Below are positions 25,901 to 39,335 of a stretch of DNA of 64,000 bases, piece by piece. A model generated the notes under the pieces. The model was not told where the DNA came from. It was given only the letters and a program-made list of their open reading frames with translations, and searched no databases. How positions within the stretch are numbered: position 1 is the first letter of the stretch; every line of letters begins with the position of its first letter. The translations under genes were made by a program, and so were the position numbers. This DNA comes from Cloeon dipterum (Eukaryota > Arthropoda > Insecta > Ephemeroptera > Baetidae), in contig NC_088786.1 of assembly GCF_949628265.1 (NCBI RefSeq), positions 26,681,681 to 26,745,680 of the forward strand, in the 5' to 3' direction.

Positions 25901-28411
25901 CAGCAACAAAATTAATGTTGCCCTTTGATTTGCATAATATGGATCTGTTGTAAAGAAAGGCTGGTGCTGCTTGGTCCAAGTCGGTCCAAGTGAGCTATAC
26001 ATATAAAGGCCTAAATATTTGCGGCCATAAAACCAGCCGCCAAACATTCCTCCGTCCGCACCAGTGTAGGAATGACCAAAATGTTATTGCCTCTCAAAAT
26101 GGTACTCTCTGCTGGCCTCAGGACAGAGGTGATTTTTTATGTCTAGACCCCTGTTCTCGTCACAACTTTGAGCAGTTTTCAGGCTTCTCAAAACTAATTA
26201 TCTGTTCCCATCACGCGCGCAGTTCCTTTTTGTTCACGAAGAACAGCGCGGAATTAATCCACTGACAGTTTTGTGTTAAGCTTGTTAAAAAATGGACTTT
26301 TAGCAAAAGAAAACTACTGCAACTACCTACTGATGGTGATTAATCAGATTTCCCAGTAGTTTATTATGGCTGACTACGTGGATAAAATAGGAAAATCCAT
26401 TTCAAGAAAAAGCAATAATATGGCCCGTTTTTTCAAGGATGAGCAATCTCTCCCCAGAGCAAAATTAAAATCTACAGTCTTCTGGGAGTACAGAATACAG
26501 AGAAAACTCACTCACATTGTTGCTCTTTGCAATCCATTGTAATATACAAGAATAAATCATGTGCGCACAACGACGTTAATAAGATTCCTTTAACTCGAAA
26601 ATTAAATATAAATTGTTTGTGTTGTTAAAAGGATATTTAGTTCCACTCATTAATATGTATATGGTCTCAATCTTATTTTCCAAAGTGGCACTGAGAACAT
26701 AGCATTAATAAGATTTCAAAACTCAATTAAGCAAACTATCTCAAACGTTTTAGCTGTTTAGCGGTTTAGCTGTTTGCGCAAAGCGTCTCACGTAAAAGGT
26801 TCAAGATTATGACTCAGTGAAGCCGTTCGTATGTCCTTACTCAAAACTTGCCCTCTTAATTATGTGTTGCCACTTATGGTATTTCAAAAAGTAAATACTC
26901 CACTTTAGTTCATAACAGTCAGCACAGTTTTACAAGGAAATCAGTGGTACGACCTCGCAAGACGTTTGGGCTAAGTTAAAAAAGTGGTTTGAAAACTTTT
27001 TACTCAAAATATGAAGAAATCTATCAACTTTGCAAACTCAATTAATATGAGCAGTTTGAGCTTGTTGCATTTTTTATCACAATACAATTATTCACATTTT
27101 GATTTTATCTTAAATATTTAAATTTTGCAGAAATCATTACGGACGAAGTAACAAACAATACATTTTTATTACATCAATTATTTATTAAACGCTATAGCTA
27201 TTTTTTATATACCTTAGATGCAAACGGTTTTAAGTATATTCGCTTTACTTATCTTCTTCGGGCATTCATCTAATACCCCAATGATGAAGTTCTTATTTAA
27301 TTTTTTCCATGTAAAAATATGTCAATTTTATTCTACTAACACGATTTTACGAAATGGACCATCCAGACTGATCAAGATGAATTTCGGTATTAAAAATATT
27401 ACTCTTTCTGCTGACTAACAAATCATTTTTCCCCTTAAATCTTGCATCAAAATAAATACGGATCACTAATGTTTATTGTTTTATCACTAAATAATATTGA
27501 GAAAGCAGATTTATCTCACCTGACCAAAAAGGTGAGTTAATGGCGTCTGGGTCCCAGGTAGCCCACAACTGTGCGCTGATGAACGGTGATGAACAGATGA
27601 CGTAGCATGCGATGACCACGACAGTCAGCTTGACCGTTTTCAACTTGGCCCTGGAAATTCCCCTGATGGAGTGGACCCTGGGCTGAAGAGGACCGTTGCC
27701 GGCGAGCGGCTCCTTGGGCAGGTGCAGCCCAGCGATGCTGTCCTTCTTGGCGTTGTAGTTGCGCCAGATGGCCTGGCAGATGCAGGTGTAGGCGAACACG
27801 AGCACCAGCAGCGGCGCCAGAAACACCGAGCCGCTGTACCAGGTGACGTAGGCCCGCTCGCCCCAGCCCTCGGGGAAGGTGCCCCAGCAGTCGAAGGTGA
27901 GGCCGTCGGGCGTGGCCGGTTGGTAGGAGAAGATGAACGTCTGCGGGGCACAGCACGCCAGGGCCAGTAGCCAGGCAACGACGACAAGGGCGCGGGCGCG
28001 CCGCACGGGCCACGTGAAGTACGACAGCGGCAGGCAGATGGCGTAGTACCGGTCCACGGCGGTCAGCACCAGGATGAACGAACTGAGGTAGGGCCCGAGG
28101 ATCTGGCCGAACTTGACTGCCTTGCAGAGGACGTTGCCGCCGCGGAAGCGGTACGTCAGCTCCCACGCGATCTGCGGCAGCACGTTGAAGAAGGCGGTGA
28201 CCAGGTCGGCGATGCTCAGGTGCATGATGTAGAAGTACATGCGAGAAATCTTGGCCCGCCGGAAGAGGATGGCCGCCAGGATGAGCGAGTTGCCCACCAC
28301 CGTCACGGCGAAGATGAAAACCAGCGTGGCGATCTCCACCCGCGCGAGTTGCTCATCGCGCACAGAGTGTACGTCCACGCTGCTATTGTTGCCCGCTTCT
28401 GACAGGTTCAT
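22918..28411 (-). CDS. Inotocin (oxytocin/vasopressin-like) receptor, class A GPCR
   Basis: Plasma-membrane receptor for the insect oxytocin/vasopressin-like peptide inotocin. Two coding exons, 27520-28411 and 22918-23294, join in phase 1 over an intron of 4,225 nt; 422 aa. N-glycosylation sites lie in the first 11 residues. Residues 19-30 (DEQLARVEIATL), DRY at 120-122, disulfide Cys96/Cys175, WGERAYVTWYSGSVFL near 183-198, QLWATWDPDA after helix 6, and helix 7 with LASLNSCVNPWIY up to 319 are signatures of the vasopressin/oxytocin receptor group. CCAP receptors, the nearest insect relatives, lack these. In helix 6 the usual CWxP reads CSSP (273-276), so toggle-switch Trp6.48 is Ser274. The tail of about 100 residues is Ser/Arg-rich. 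The ATG lies in a strong context (CACCATGA). Codons are very GC-rich compared with flanks. A 5' UTR acceptor is likely at 28466. Confidence 0.92.
23295..27519 (-). other. Intron of the inotocin receptor gene
   Basis: GT donor at 27518-27519 and AG acceptor at 23295-23296 (minus strand). The intron is AT-rich, and no nested gene is recognised. Near 26745-26775 the phrase TTTAGCTGTTTAGCGG is partly repeated in tandem, and near 25975 GGTCCAAGTC is repeated; both are short. Confidence 0.85.
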
Positions 28412-31400
28412 GGTGGTGGCAAGGGCGTACGCTGCCCCCTGCTGTTCAGGAGCCTCGCCTCACATCTGCGTAAGAAAGAACGAAGATAACAATAAAAAAT
28501 CGTGATATTGATATGTTAAAAAATGAGTTTAACAAGAAACGCAATTTTTCATGAAAGATTAAAGTATTTGATAAATCATATTTTGAGTGAATCTGCACAA
28601 AGAGTACAAAAAAACTTGTCGACGTTGTTTCGAATTTAATCGAGAAAATTTTTAAATGTAATGGCATAACCAGGTAAAATATAAAATCTGCCAGTTATTT
28701 ACTTGGAAAAGTGAACTCAAAAAAACTTGGCGATAAATACATTTTTTTAATTAAAAAAAGCTCTCGGAGTATGAATATTTTTCATTTTAGCAACTTAGCG
28801 AGCACAGAAAAATATGTGCTTGGAATATCTTTGCCTTTATTGCAAAATGAGGATTGGCGTATTTTAATGACGTAATGCACCTTGCCGACTGCAAGTGGTG
28901 GTTCGAGAAAAAAAAAATAAAAGAGAAGCGAGATGAGGTGGCTGCGTCCGTTTGCATCGTTACTTTATAGTCCTATATAGTGTCATTCCGTTTTTCAATA
29001 AATTTTATAAAATATACACTCTGCGGCATTGCTGTATAGAAAATTGCATCGTGTAGGCATACACATTTTTTACTCTATGAACAACATTGCGCATTCTTAT
29101 AAAAAAATCCCACCAGGTAGAGGAGAAAAGACTGACATTTTCTGTTATTAAAGTGTCAAGGAAGTCAAGGAGAGTGAGTTTAATTTGATTGGTGTAAAAT
29201 AATTACTTGAGCATGGAAATCCCAGCTCACTGGCAGTTCGCACTTGATGATTTATCATCAGAACATGAGATAAACGAACTGATTTCACATCATTTAGTTG
29301 AGCCTGCAAGCTAGACTCCTAAATTTGGTCAACCTGTTATTTTCAGGTTTGAACATGTTCTCTTTTTTCTCAATTATGATTTTTTTCTGTAAAATTACCT
29401 TGGTATATTTTCAAAAGATGGATTTCGTGGAATCCGTGAAGGCAGGCTTTTAGTGCAGCAATTAGGAGAAAGAGAGTGCTTGACATGCGGTAGCGAGACA
29501 TTTTTAGCTGAAAAGCACAACATGACACAGTTATGAGGAAAATGAAAAATGCTTTACTCGGTGTTGCATACATGAGAAACTATATACACGCGGATTAAAA
29601 ATTTGCATCGCAGTAGTGCACGTTGCAGCTGGCACGTGTCTGATCATATTTATTTTACAAAAGCGCAATTCCACTTACTTAAAACAAATTTGTTCACTGT
29701 TTTTTGGACAGCGGGTCTAATTAATATGCAAAACATTATACAGTCCTTTTTTCAGATACAAAATTTATTATAATGAGAGTATCCCTTAAGAGAAGCAAAA
29801 TTGTTCTTGCGTGATCTGAAGAGCTAATATAAAGACAAGCTATACTTCTGACGAGTTTTGCGCTAAATTAATATTACCGTAAGTAAAGTTTGAAAATACA
29901 TTTTTTTCTGCTGAAAATACGAACATACTTAAATATGTTAACAAACAACGCCGCAAGCAATAGCGGCGCGAGAAACAGCTTGTGAGGCCGCGAGTAAATG
30001 TTTGTGGCACGTGAGATGGGTCGCGCTATATAGGAATGTGTCAATGGACTTTTTGCGCATGCTGTGCGCACTTATTATCCCATCCCCGTGGCAATAAAGG
30101 AACAGTCAGGCTGTTACCATTGCGCTTGTTGCTTCGAGTAGACGATGCTTGCATCTGCACTGGGCACTGCAATTTTCCTTATTTTTAGCAAGAGACAGGG
30201 TTGGACAGCATTGATTTATATGCAACGACCGCCGTAAACAGTGCGGATTCGATGCGCTCTGCCTTTGGCTTTGATGACAATGGCATTTCCCGTTTCCTAG
30301 CAATGCACCAAGTCCCACCATTGCGACCCATTTTCCAGCGGCAGCGAGGGGATTACACTCGACTCGCTGTTCCTCATGTGGTGAGCTGGAATTTGAAAAT
30401 TCGCTCGCAGGTGCGGCGCCGGCAGCACCGGGATAAATGGAATTATTAACAAGGTTACCAAGATTAGCTTCTGCAACGCATTCAAACTAATACTTTACTT
30501 ATCTCGCTACTTAAAGCAGAGAAATGGATTTTACTGACGAAAAATGAAAGCAATAATAATTCAGTAGACTCTGGATTTTCGGGTAATCCACAACGCATTT
30601 GATTTCTCGGGAAATAATCAAAGCATAATAAAAGCAGGCTGAGCTGTTGTGAGAGAATACTAAGCGGAAAGGCAAACAGAAATCAATACGCTCGGCGATA
30701 ATACAATAATATCCAATTAAATTTGGCTCTCTTGCAAGAATTCCGCCATATATCGACAAATCGAGGTTTGATATTCGTTTTGAGCTCCAGCCAGGAAAGT
30801 TTTAAATTAAAATGGTAATGGGAAAAACGATCGATTTGACCACTGGAACGGTTGCATTTTTCTGAGCGAGATTAGAAAAAAAAGCTTGCCAGAGAGTGTA
30901 GAATTTTCGTGAGGAATTTCACAGTCATTTATACATAGCATTATTGCAAACACAAAAAGCCGTTCTTGTTCAAAGTTCTAAATTGGTTTTGGTAGCAAAA
31001 GCAATTAATTTCTGTTCAACGACGACATACTGTCTAAAAAAGTGTCAAAGCGCGTTTTTTCACTACTCGATCTTAACTTCGACTGCGTCTCGTGAGAGCA
31101 TTGTTGAAAAAAGTTCGAGAAGCCAAAAAGTTCGTTGGGCGCCAATTTTTGCTATGAGAAAGGGAAACGAAATGCTTTTGGGTCACTGAATAAAACAACA
31201 ACATCAACGTAGTAAAAGGGCTGCTTCTATTTCGTGCGTGCAAGTGGCAAGCCGATACTGAGCGGAGCAGCAATATTTCAGACGAAGAGATGCTGGCGAT
31301 GCATTATTTATGGCCGTTATGCGAGGCAAAATCCCGCGGTCCACAAGGTTGCATTGACCATTAGAGCAGCAAGTTATGTGTAAGCACGCCAGATATAACC

Positions 31401-34400
31401 TAATTATCCGATATAGACATTAGCGCCGATTTGCAGTCTCCGCTGAATACGCGACAAAAGCTCTCTTCTGCTCTGGACAAATTGAACACAACACACCCTC
31501 GCGGGAAAACTTAATTATAATGGACCCTGCACGCGAATAGCGTAACACTCGAGCGTTATTTCTTTCGCAAAATGTAAATTTCACGCGTCCATACCTTTGG
31601 CATTTGCTCCTGTTAGCTATGAAAGCAACTTAGGTTCGCGTTCACTGACAGCACTGGCCAAGAATCTTAATTCGAGAAGCTAAGATGATTAGAGAAATGG
31701 GCGTATTATTGTTTGCAACTGTTACCCCATTCGAAGCGCCTCGTCTGCTCGGCGAGGGCGTATTTATTTAGTAGCAAAATAAAAGACACGAGTTTCATTA
31801 TAAACACGATTGCGTTACAAAATTGTGGGCCGCGAGAGATATAAAACACACTTCATGGTGTTGTAACATGTGAGTTTAGCCTGCAGGATAATTTTCTCCA
31901 TTAAATGCACACGCGATCTTTGGTGAATCAAAGTATTCGAAAAAAGGCGAACCCAAAAGCTGCCGTGGCTTTCTTTTGCAATTATGCAGCATTCGAAAAT
32001 AATTAGCAACAAGCATGCCATAAATTATATTTAAATTGGACCGGTTAGCTAACTTTTGCTTAATTTTCCATTTTTTCTAGAGAATTTTTTCATTTTCACA
32101 TAAAACAACACAAATAATCAAACGAGATAACAAAATTTCATTTGAAAAAAATCAGGTATTTTTATGAAATTATTGCCAATGATTGAGGAGACAATCTTTT
32201 ATAGGTATTAAGTGATGTAATTTAACAACATTCATTATCACGACCTTGATGCCATTCAGCGACAACCTTACATGTCATATTTGCGTAATTTAATCTTTGT
32301 CTAATTGTATTAAATCAAACACAACAACTTTTCCGCATTTTGTTATGACTTTCTTGCCACAAATCAATACAATAGAAATGACAAAGAAAAATCTGTCATA
32401 ACATTTGTAATATAATTTAAACTACTGAAATCTTTCAACAAAGGGAATGAGTATATAATTGAATAAACCATGAAAGTGAAGCCATGCAGACATAAACTTT
32501 AATTAATATTTCAGAGCAAAGAGGTTATAACACAAAATATTCGCATTATTCGACCAGCACGGATTCAAATTGGTGAACAGGTTTCAAAGATCAAAAAATT
32601 AAGCAATGCAACTACGGTGCTGAATCATCATTGTTCGCGTTTGTATGTAAATTTTCTTCAATCTGAACGATCAGTCTGTATTTCATGCTATGAAACGGCG
32701 ATCAAAATTAAATAGGCTGTCCAGTAACTAATATGCGTGGCTCGAAAAGCGGAAAAGCTGAGCTCGCACCGCACATTAAATAGGCTGGGGACCTTGGTAA
32801 AGTTTCAGATTCATAACAGACTTCCGCAACATCCCGCGGCTTATATTGTTGCAAAATAAAAACAAACTATCGAGCCAACATGTTTACTACAGACGAAAAG
32901 TTATCGTGAAACTGTCTAACGCATTTTTTCTAGCAGAAATAGACGTCGAGTAGTAAATTAATTCCTCTGCTGCACACAACAAAGTTTAATTAAATGTCGC
33001 AACTGCTTCGGAGTTAATTTCGTCTCGCATTATAAATTGCGACTTATGTCAATATAGATACAGTTGCGTCATTATGTGAATTGCTGTGCTGATTTTCAAT
33101 GCAATTGAACGCAAGACAAAACGTGTCGAGACGCACCGAAATTAATAATTTTCCGCAACAAAGCGGGAATAGAGCGGAATTTGAATTTCATTTGGCGAAA
33201 GAATGACGGCCAATCAACTACGTGAGTGTCTTCCAGCACGAAATAATATAGTGTTGATTTTCAGCCGCCGAGACACGTCAGTTGAACCTTGAATGCAGGC
33301 CTTAATTTTGTGTCGCTCGCTTTGGAAAGTTATTATTTAGAGACACACAACAAGCGTGTTGGGAATAGGGAGCAATTTCAACTTATCTGTGTGGAAAAGG
33401 TGGCCTCCCCACAATCAAATTCACTTCCTTTAACTTTTGAAAATGAGGTTCAACTCCTGGCCGGCGATAATTAAGCTCACTTGGAGGAACACGCGCACTC
33501 GTGTTTTGAAAAACTCGCATTTCACTCTGACAGCGGCTTGCCACCGTAAAAAAGTGGCAAAAAAGTTATAATTTATAGCAATTTATTAATGAGTCACTTC
33601 CAACTACGATCTCTGCCTCTTTTTCTGCACTGTTCAACAGAGAAGCGAGTGCTGAACTGAAAAAAATGGAAAATCTTGTGCAAAATGCGGAAACTGAGGT
33701 TTTATGTCTCAGACCCGCTGGGAACGAACCATCTGATCTTCATATTAAAATGCAGCAGCTTGATGCTCTTTAGCCGTTGAATCAATTGAATGAAAGAGGA
33801 GTAGAGCCCGGGAAATTGCGTTTCTGCCACATGCCCCTCACGGCAAACTTCAAAGGCTATTTTTATCCACATGGAAACTCCTCTAGTTTACGTGATGCAA
33901 ACTATTTCATATTCTTTGACACTCGAGTTTCGCTCCCTTGGGTACGCGATGCTGGAGCAGTGACAAATTAAATATTCCTCCTCGAGCAAAGCGCCCTCGA
34001 GACTTGCGGGGGTAAAAAAACAGGAACGTGACAAAATGTAACAATCAGAGACGTGGATGCAGGGACACGGGTCAAATGCAGTGCACTTTATGAATAATAG
34101 AGGTACAGTGAGTGAGTGCAAACAGAACTCCGTGCTGTTGCGTTTCTAGGAGACGTTTAAAGGGCGGAACTTTCCCTTTGAAGAGCTCTGCCAGCCAAAT
34201 CTGCGGCTCTCATCCTGCGCAGACGATAATGAAAATTTACACAGTTATTAGCTTCAGGCGCAGATTGCAAAACCAGTTGATCTTTCCATCGTGCCTATGA
34301 TAGTTTTGACTGGAACTATCAAAACTCTTTAGACATGGAGACACACGGCGCGCTACAGCCATGCACAGGCTGTGCGCGTTTGTTTTTTCAGCGCTGTGGG

Positions 34401-37258
34401 ATATTAAATAGATATATAGGTTGAGTGATTCAACTAACGCGTGTGTGGATTTTGTCCATTTCAATACGGAATTCGCGCGGTTGCGAAAGGAATCAAAAAC
34501 TGGTTTAGCCAGAGGTTCCGTACTCACAGATATCAATTTCTAACGGAACAAATAATGCTCTCCTTTTTCTTTCTGCAATTAAGTATGTTAGGGTCCAGAG
34601 AACTGACCAAATTAATAAATTTCGAAAAAATGCAACAAGCGCTGGTACCAGACTTTTCAATACTATTAAATTTATATTGTACAATTTGCACGCAATGAAA
34701 CCCCCATTTGATTACACTCGTTTCAAGTTGATCGACCAATAAAGTGGTGCGGTGTTTTTGACAGAACATTAAAGTTTAATCACCAAAACTTCCATGACAG
34801 AGTCAATATTACTTTGGTACGGGGCAGCCATGGAATTAATAATGCTTTCAAAATTCCTTCGGAAATATTTCTGTGAAATTGTAAAAGAATTTCGTCAACT
34901 TAAACTGCAGGGATAATGATTTTAATTGTAACTAAGTATTGCTTTTGTGGCCACGTCTGAGATTAGCCGGCGGGAGGCGCTGGGAGTTGATTCCATTTTT
35001 GGCTCTTTTCGAAAACAACCAATAAGGAATCATAAAACATTTTTCTTAGTATTGATCAGTCAGTATATTGGTGGCACGCAAATTAAAGAATTGGAAAATA
35101 CATTTTAACGCAGGCAACATGTTTCCCAAATTATATATTCTGCTTATTATATTACTCTATTCGACTTCTCATTTTTGCTCTTTCAGAAAGTATGTGATTT
35201 TTTTCAGCATAAAAAATTAGTTTTCATCAGACTGGTTCGGTCCAAAAATAGAGATCTTGTTCCTCGCTGGTACCTGTCCTCATTAGCAGAGCCCATTTTA
35301 ATTATCTTACTCGTATTTATGCAGGTTTAGTGTTTATTTTGCTTCATAAGTCATTTAATCATAGAGTAAAAATTTCGAAGAGAAAAAAAGAACAAAGTTA
35401 AAATAGGGAACGAGAAGGATGGCTTGGTGCAGAAGAGCAAACCGAAACCAACATAGAACTAATCAGGTAAATTGAATTACACGCATGGAGGTACACAATA
35501 CTGACTGTGCATCAATCACCGTGATGGACACGCATCGGTGCGATATGGTCAAACAAGAGAATTAAAGGGGTTAGCAGAAATGTGCAGTCCCTACCTTATT
35601 CCATGGAATAAGCAGAATTAAGTCGTGGTGTCGGCGGTCAAGTGGAAAAGGCGATCCTGTCTAGCCGAGGTGTCGAGACCAACAGGCAGGCAGGCACACG
35701 CGATCGCTCTACCCGACGGCAGCAGCCCAGCCAGCAGGTTTGAAACGGCGCACACACCGACCTGTTGGAACTCACTGCTGAAAGGGTCCGCGGCGCGCAG
35801 CTGCACTCAGGTCCGCTCACTCATTGGGCGCTTTAATGGAACGCACGATGAAAAGTAAAACGTGAAAACAAATAAAGTAACAATTCAATTCGCAGAAGCC
35901 TTGAAAAGGACGCATTCCGCGGAATCGCTCTTTTGGATTTTTTTTATTTTTTATTTATTTTTTGGTATACTTTGGTGCGTCTTCAGCAAAGTGCCAATTA
36001 AGGTGATAATAGTGGAGACTCAAGCGTGGGCGTTCATTTGAACGAAAGTCTTCCGTTTTGCTGAATAACAAGATATTTATTTACTATAACAATGCACGTG
36101 GGCCCGAAATGTAAAAAAAAGATAATGATCTCCCCTTATAGCTGTGCGCTTTACTGTTGATAATTTTCAAAGTGCACGATTCCATAAAGAACCTATTGCC
36201 AGTGACGACTGCTCTCTTCGTTTTTTCATTTTTTCATGGTTCCCTAAACAAGTTACTTGTGAGCTATTACAAGTGTAGCTAAAAGGAGCAACTTATCACA
36301 ATTTAAAAAGTGTCTAGCTCATATTATTGACTTGAGCCCAAAGTTGCGCTGAACTTTTCATGGTTTTCTTGCTTGCAGTATATCAGCATTTTATAAACTT
36401 CTCGAGCCTCTCAGAGGTGCTATAGTGAACCTGCCAACCGGAGAATATATGCGTCGAATTTTTATGGTAGATTTCAGCGTGCTGCGCGAGTAATCGGGAA
36501 CAACCTTTTAACTGCCAAATTATAAAAGTAATTACCGGAGAAAGGGACGAGGGTAATCTTAAAGGAACAGCAGCTTTTTGAAAATAAATCAACTGTTTAA
36601 ATTGATCCTCAATTGGATATATCATTGCTAATGAGATGCGTGGTTGACTAGTGCATAAATAAATTGTTTTTGTATTTTTTAGTTTAGCTCACGCAAAACC
36701 AAGTGCGACTAGAATTACGCTTTCTCTTTTTAATTTGCTATTTTATTTTTGCATTTTCGTCAAATAGATTAATTTACTCGGATTTTGTCAATATTTCGTA
36801 CATATAATTAATTTCCAAGAGGGTTAAAATGCTCAAAGCAAATATTTCGGTACAAATCAAACCTTTAATTATAAATAAATTTGTTTTTTTAAGTTCCATG
36901 TCAACAAGTCAAGCGAAATCTGCAATATTTTTTGTGGAAGTAGTCTTCTTTGACATATATTATAATGAACTTGACCGACCGCATGCGCTAGGTGTTGATG
37001 AAGTCCTTGACCTCTTTCATGCCTAATTAGCAATTAGTCTGACCATTCCTCATAACAATTACTCTTGGAAAGGGAGTATTGCAGCAGTTAATATAACGCC
37101 CTCAAGTGCTAATATTTCTTCCTTTACAGCGACCCAAATGTATTCATATGAAAAACTAATCATAGGAATTTGAGCAAAGGTAAACCAGCATATATTTACT
37201 AGTGGAAAATCCATTTTATTTCAAACAAAGATATGCTACGTGACGGTGTTTGGCAAAA
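28412..37258. other. Long intergenic stretch between inotocin receptor and DHODH
   Basis: 8.8 kb without a recognised protein gene or RNA gene. The open frames on both strands are short. A GC- and CpG-rich island at about 35610-35830 stands out. It holds a minus-strand donor-like CAGCA|GTGAGT near 35776 and could be a 5' non-coding exon of the inotocin receptor. A T-rich low-complexity run lies at 35937-35963. An 8-bp stem (AGTTTTGA/TCAAAACT, loop 9 nt) lies near 34300-34325. The rest is AT-rich and featureless by eye. Confidence 0.4.
37215..37220 (-). terminator. Poly(A) signal of DHODH
   Basis: AATAAA on the minus strand, 39 nt after the DHODH stop codon. Distance and sequence are both suitable. 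Confidence 0.55.
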
Positions 37259-39335
37259 TTATTTAGAAACTCCCTTTCCGACTGCATCAGAAACGCTATT
37301 CCATCCATTCATCCTGAATATAATGAATAACAAATTAGATGGTGCCCTGACACTTTTAAATGCCACACGACTTACCTGAGATGCTCATCAAGTTCCCTCT
37401 TTATCCTGGTCACTCTAGGAGGCCCATGGAAAGCAAACGTGGTGTAGATTTGTACCAAGCTAGCACCAGAGAGTATTTTGTTGTACGCATCAAGACCACT
37501 GCTCACACCTCCTACGCCAATAATTGGTATTGCGCCTGAAGGGGGAGGAGTTCCGCAATTAATTTTGATTACAGTGTCGGATGAATGCCAATTTCATGCT
37601 CAATTTGAAGCTCACTCGACTTTCATTTAAGTAGATCACAAAAAACAAGAGTCAAATCATGTCTGCCGGCCTTTTCCTCTTGAGAATCACAAGATCACGC
37701 TAATCTCCGCTCTTAAGAGGAAAAGCAGCTTTCAAAGCAGAAGGTTTTTGCGCCAGTGTTATTGAACGGTGCATCAACCTCTGGCAGCTTTCCACAGATT
37801 TTTACTTCTTGAAGTTAATGATTGTTTTCAATAAGGAAAAGTGCCCTTTACTTATTTTATTTAGCAAAATTAAGTGACATTAAAAATAATTTTAAATTTT
37901 ACTCCAGCAGGAAGATCTGTTCTCAAAAGTTTAATTTTTTTCATTGCATTTGGGCTTCCACAGGCTATTAAAAAATCATGTCATGCATTTCTTACCTTGA
38001 GTGAGTTTGTACATATCAGATATCAGCTCATTAGAGGGATTCTTCAGAGGTCTGCCGCTTAATCCTCCAGCTTCCTGTGTGTGTGGCCCTTTGAGCTCTG
38101 AAGGTCGGGCTGTGGTGGTGTTGGAGCAAATTAGACCGTCCACTTTGCACTAAAAATTCAAATTTTGGTGTTAAAAAGGTAAACACATAATTTTAGATCA
38201 TTTTACCAATTTATCTAGCACAACGTCGGCAATTTGCTTTCTTTGCTCTACTGAAAGATCTGGAGAAATTTTTACAAAGAGCGGTTTCCTTCTTTCAGGG
38301 GGCAGATTATTACGAACCTAAGTAAGGATAGGGAAATTAAATCTTCTCTTATCCATTTTGAAATTACCTTGACAAGTGTGGAGAGCAAGTTTTTCAGCTG
38401 CTTCTCTTCTTGCAGATCTCGCAGTCCGGCTGTATTCGGGCTGCATTGTGTATACATCTTTAAAGATTAGTAAGATCCTTATATACTGAAAAAATTGGAC
38501 ACCTTGATATGTTCACAACGAGATAGTCAGCAACGTCACTGAACAACTCGATTCCTTTGCAATAGTCTGCCACTGCATCCTCAGATGTTTTATTTTTTCC
38601 AAGATTCACACCAAGAGTCAAATTTTTCCCATTTTCTGACTCTCTTAGAGACACAAGCCGTTGGAGAACCACTTCATGGCCATCGCTGTTGAAACCCATT
38701 CTAAGTTTCAGGGCAAAAATTATTAAGTCATATCTAAATTCCGCTTTTATAAATCACACACCTATTGATCAGTGCTTCATTTTCTGAAAGTCTGAAAAGT
38801 CGCGGTTTCTTTTGTCCACTTTGAGGCAGTGGAGTGACTGACCCAATCTCCACAAAACCAAAGCCAATGTTTCTCAGGGACTGTGCGGCTTCTGCCTGCT
38901 TGTCAAACCCTGCAGCGATCCCGACGGGGTTTTCAAATGACAGGTTCAAAATCTTTGTCTTCTACATAAAAAAAAAACAGTAAAAAAGGATTGACAAGGT
39001 GTTTGTCGAGTAAAAGATTGTGACTTCATACCAAGGATTCTGGGTCCTGGAATTTACTCTTGGGAAATAACTTGTATTTGCACGCAAAGATGGCGAAATT
39101 GTGAGAAGTTTCAGGGTCTAGTCTCTGCACAAGCGGCATGAAAATATTGTCATAAAATTTCTCATCCTCGTTGTAAATGCTGATGGCAGAAAATGCACCG
39201 AATCCGCCTCCGGTTACCATCACAAGTGATCCGATTTTTCCCTGCAATTCGTGTTTCAATCATTAATATTAATAATTAAAATGTATATTTTAAGCGTACT
39301 ATAAGCCTTGCTGGTCTCACTGCTGTGCTGCACAT
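37259..39335 (-). CDS. DHODH: Dihydroorotate dehydrogenase (quinone), mitochondrial class 2
   Basis: Oxidises dihydroorotate to orotate in de novo pyrimidine synthesis and passes electrons to ubiquinone at the inner mitochondrial membrane. Nine exons: 39300-39335, 39032-39241, 38762-38961, 38503-38700, 38368-38440, 38207-38317, 37996-38149, 37376-37535, 37259-37313; 398 aa, close to the fly enzyme. A short basic N-terminus is followed by a hydrophobic, Gly-rich membrane helix near 17-32. FMN and substrate motifs follow: [43 protein letters not shown], the active-site loop [13 protein letters not shown] with the catalytic Ser typical of class 2, [14 protein letters not shown], and the phosphate-binding [11 protein letters not shown]. 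Exon 1 is only 12 codons, and its donor (ATA|GTACGC) is weak. It is the one part I hold less firmly. The gene is divergent from FASTKD. Confidence 0.95.

Noticed and set aside
27537-28166. A 209-codon frame overlapping the inotocin receptor exon, and plus-strand frames at 27671-27970 and 28220-28505
   Set aside because: They are shadows of a very GC-rich coding exon. The receptor frame carries all the GPCR motifs, and the others show low-complexity Arg/Pro/Ala-rich peptides.
22918-28411. Crustacean cardioactive peptide (CCAP) receptor as the identity of the GPCR
   Set aside because: The WATWDP segment, LASLNSCVNPWIY and WGERAYVTWYS match the vasopressin/oxytocin receptor group. CCAP receptors have a different helix 7 and loop 2.
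34300-34325. Hairpin with 8-bp stem as a microRNA precursor
   Set aside because: The stem is far too short for a pre-miRNA, and such stems are expected by chance in a 64-kb window.
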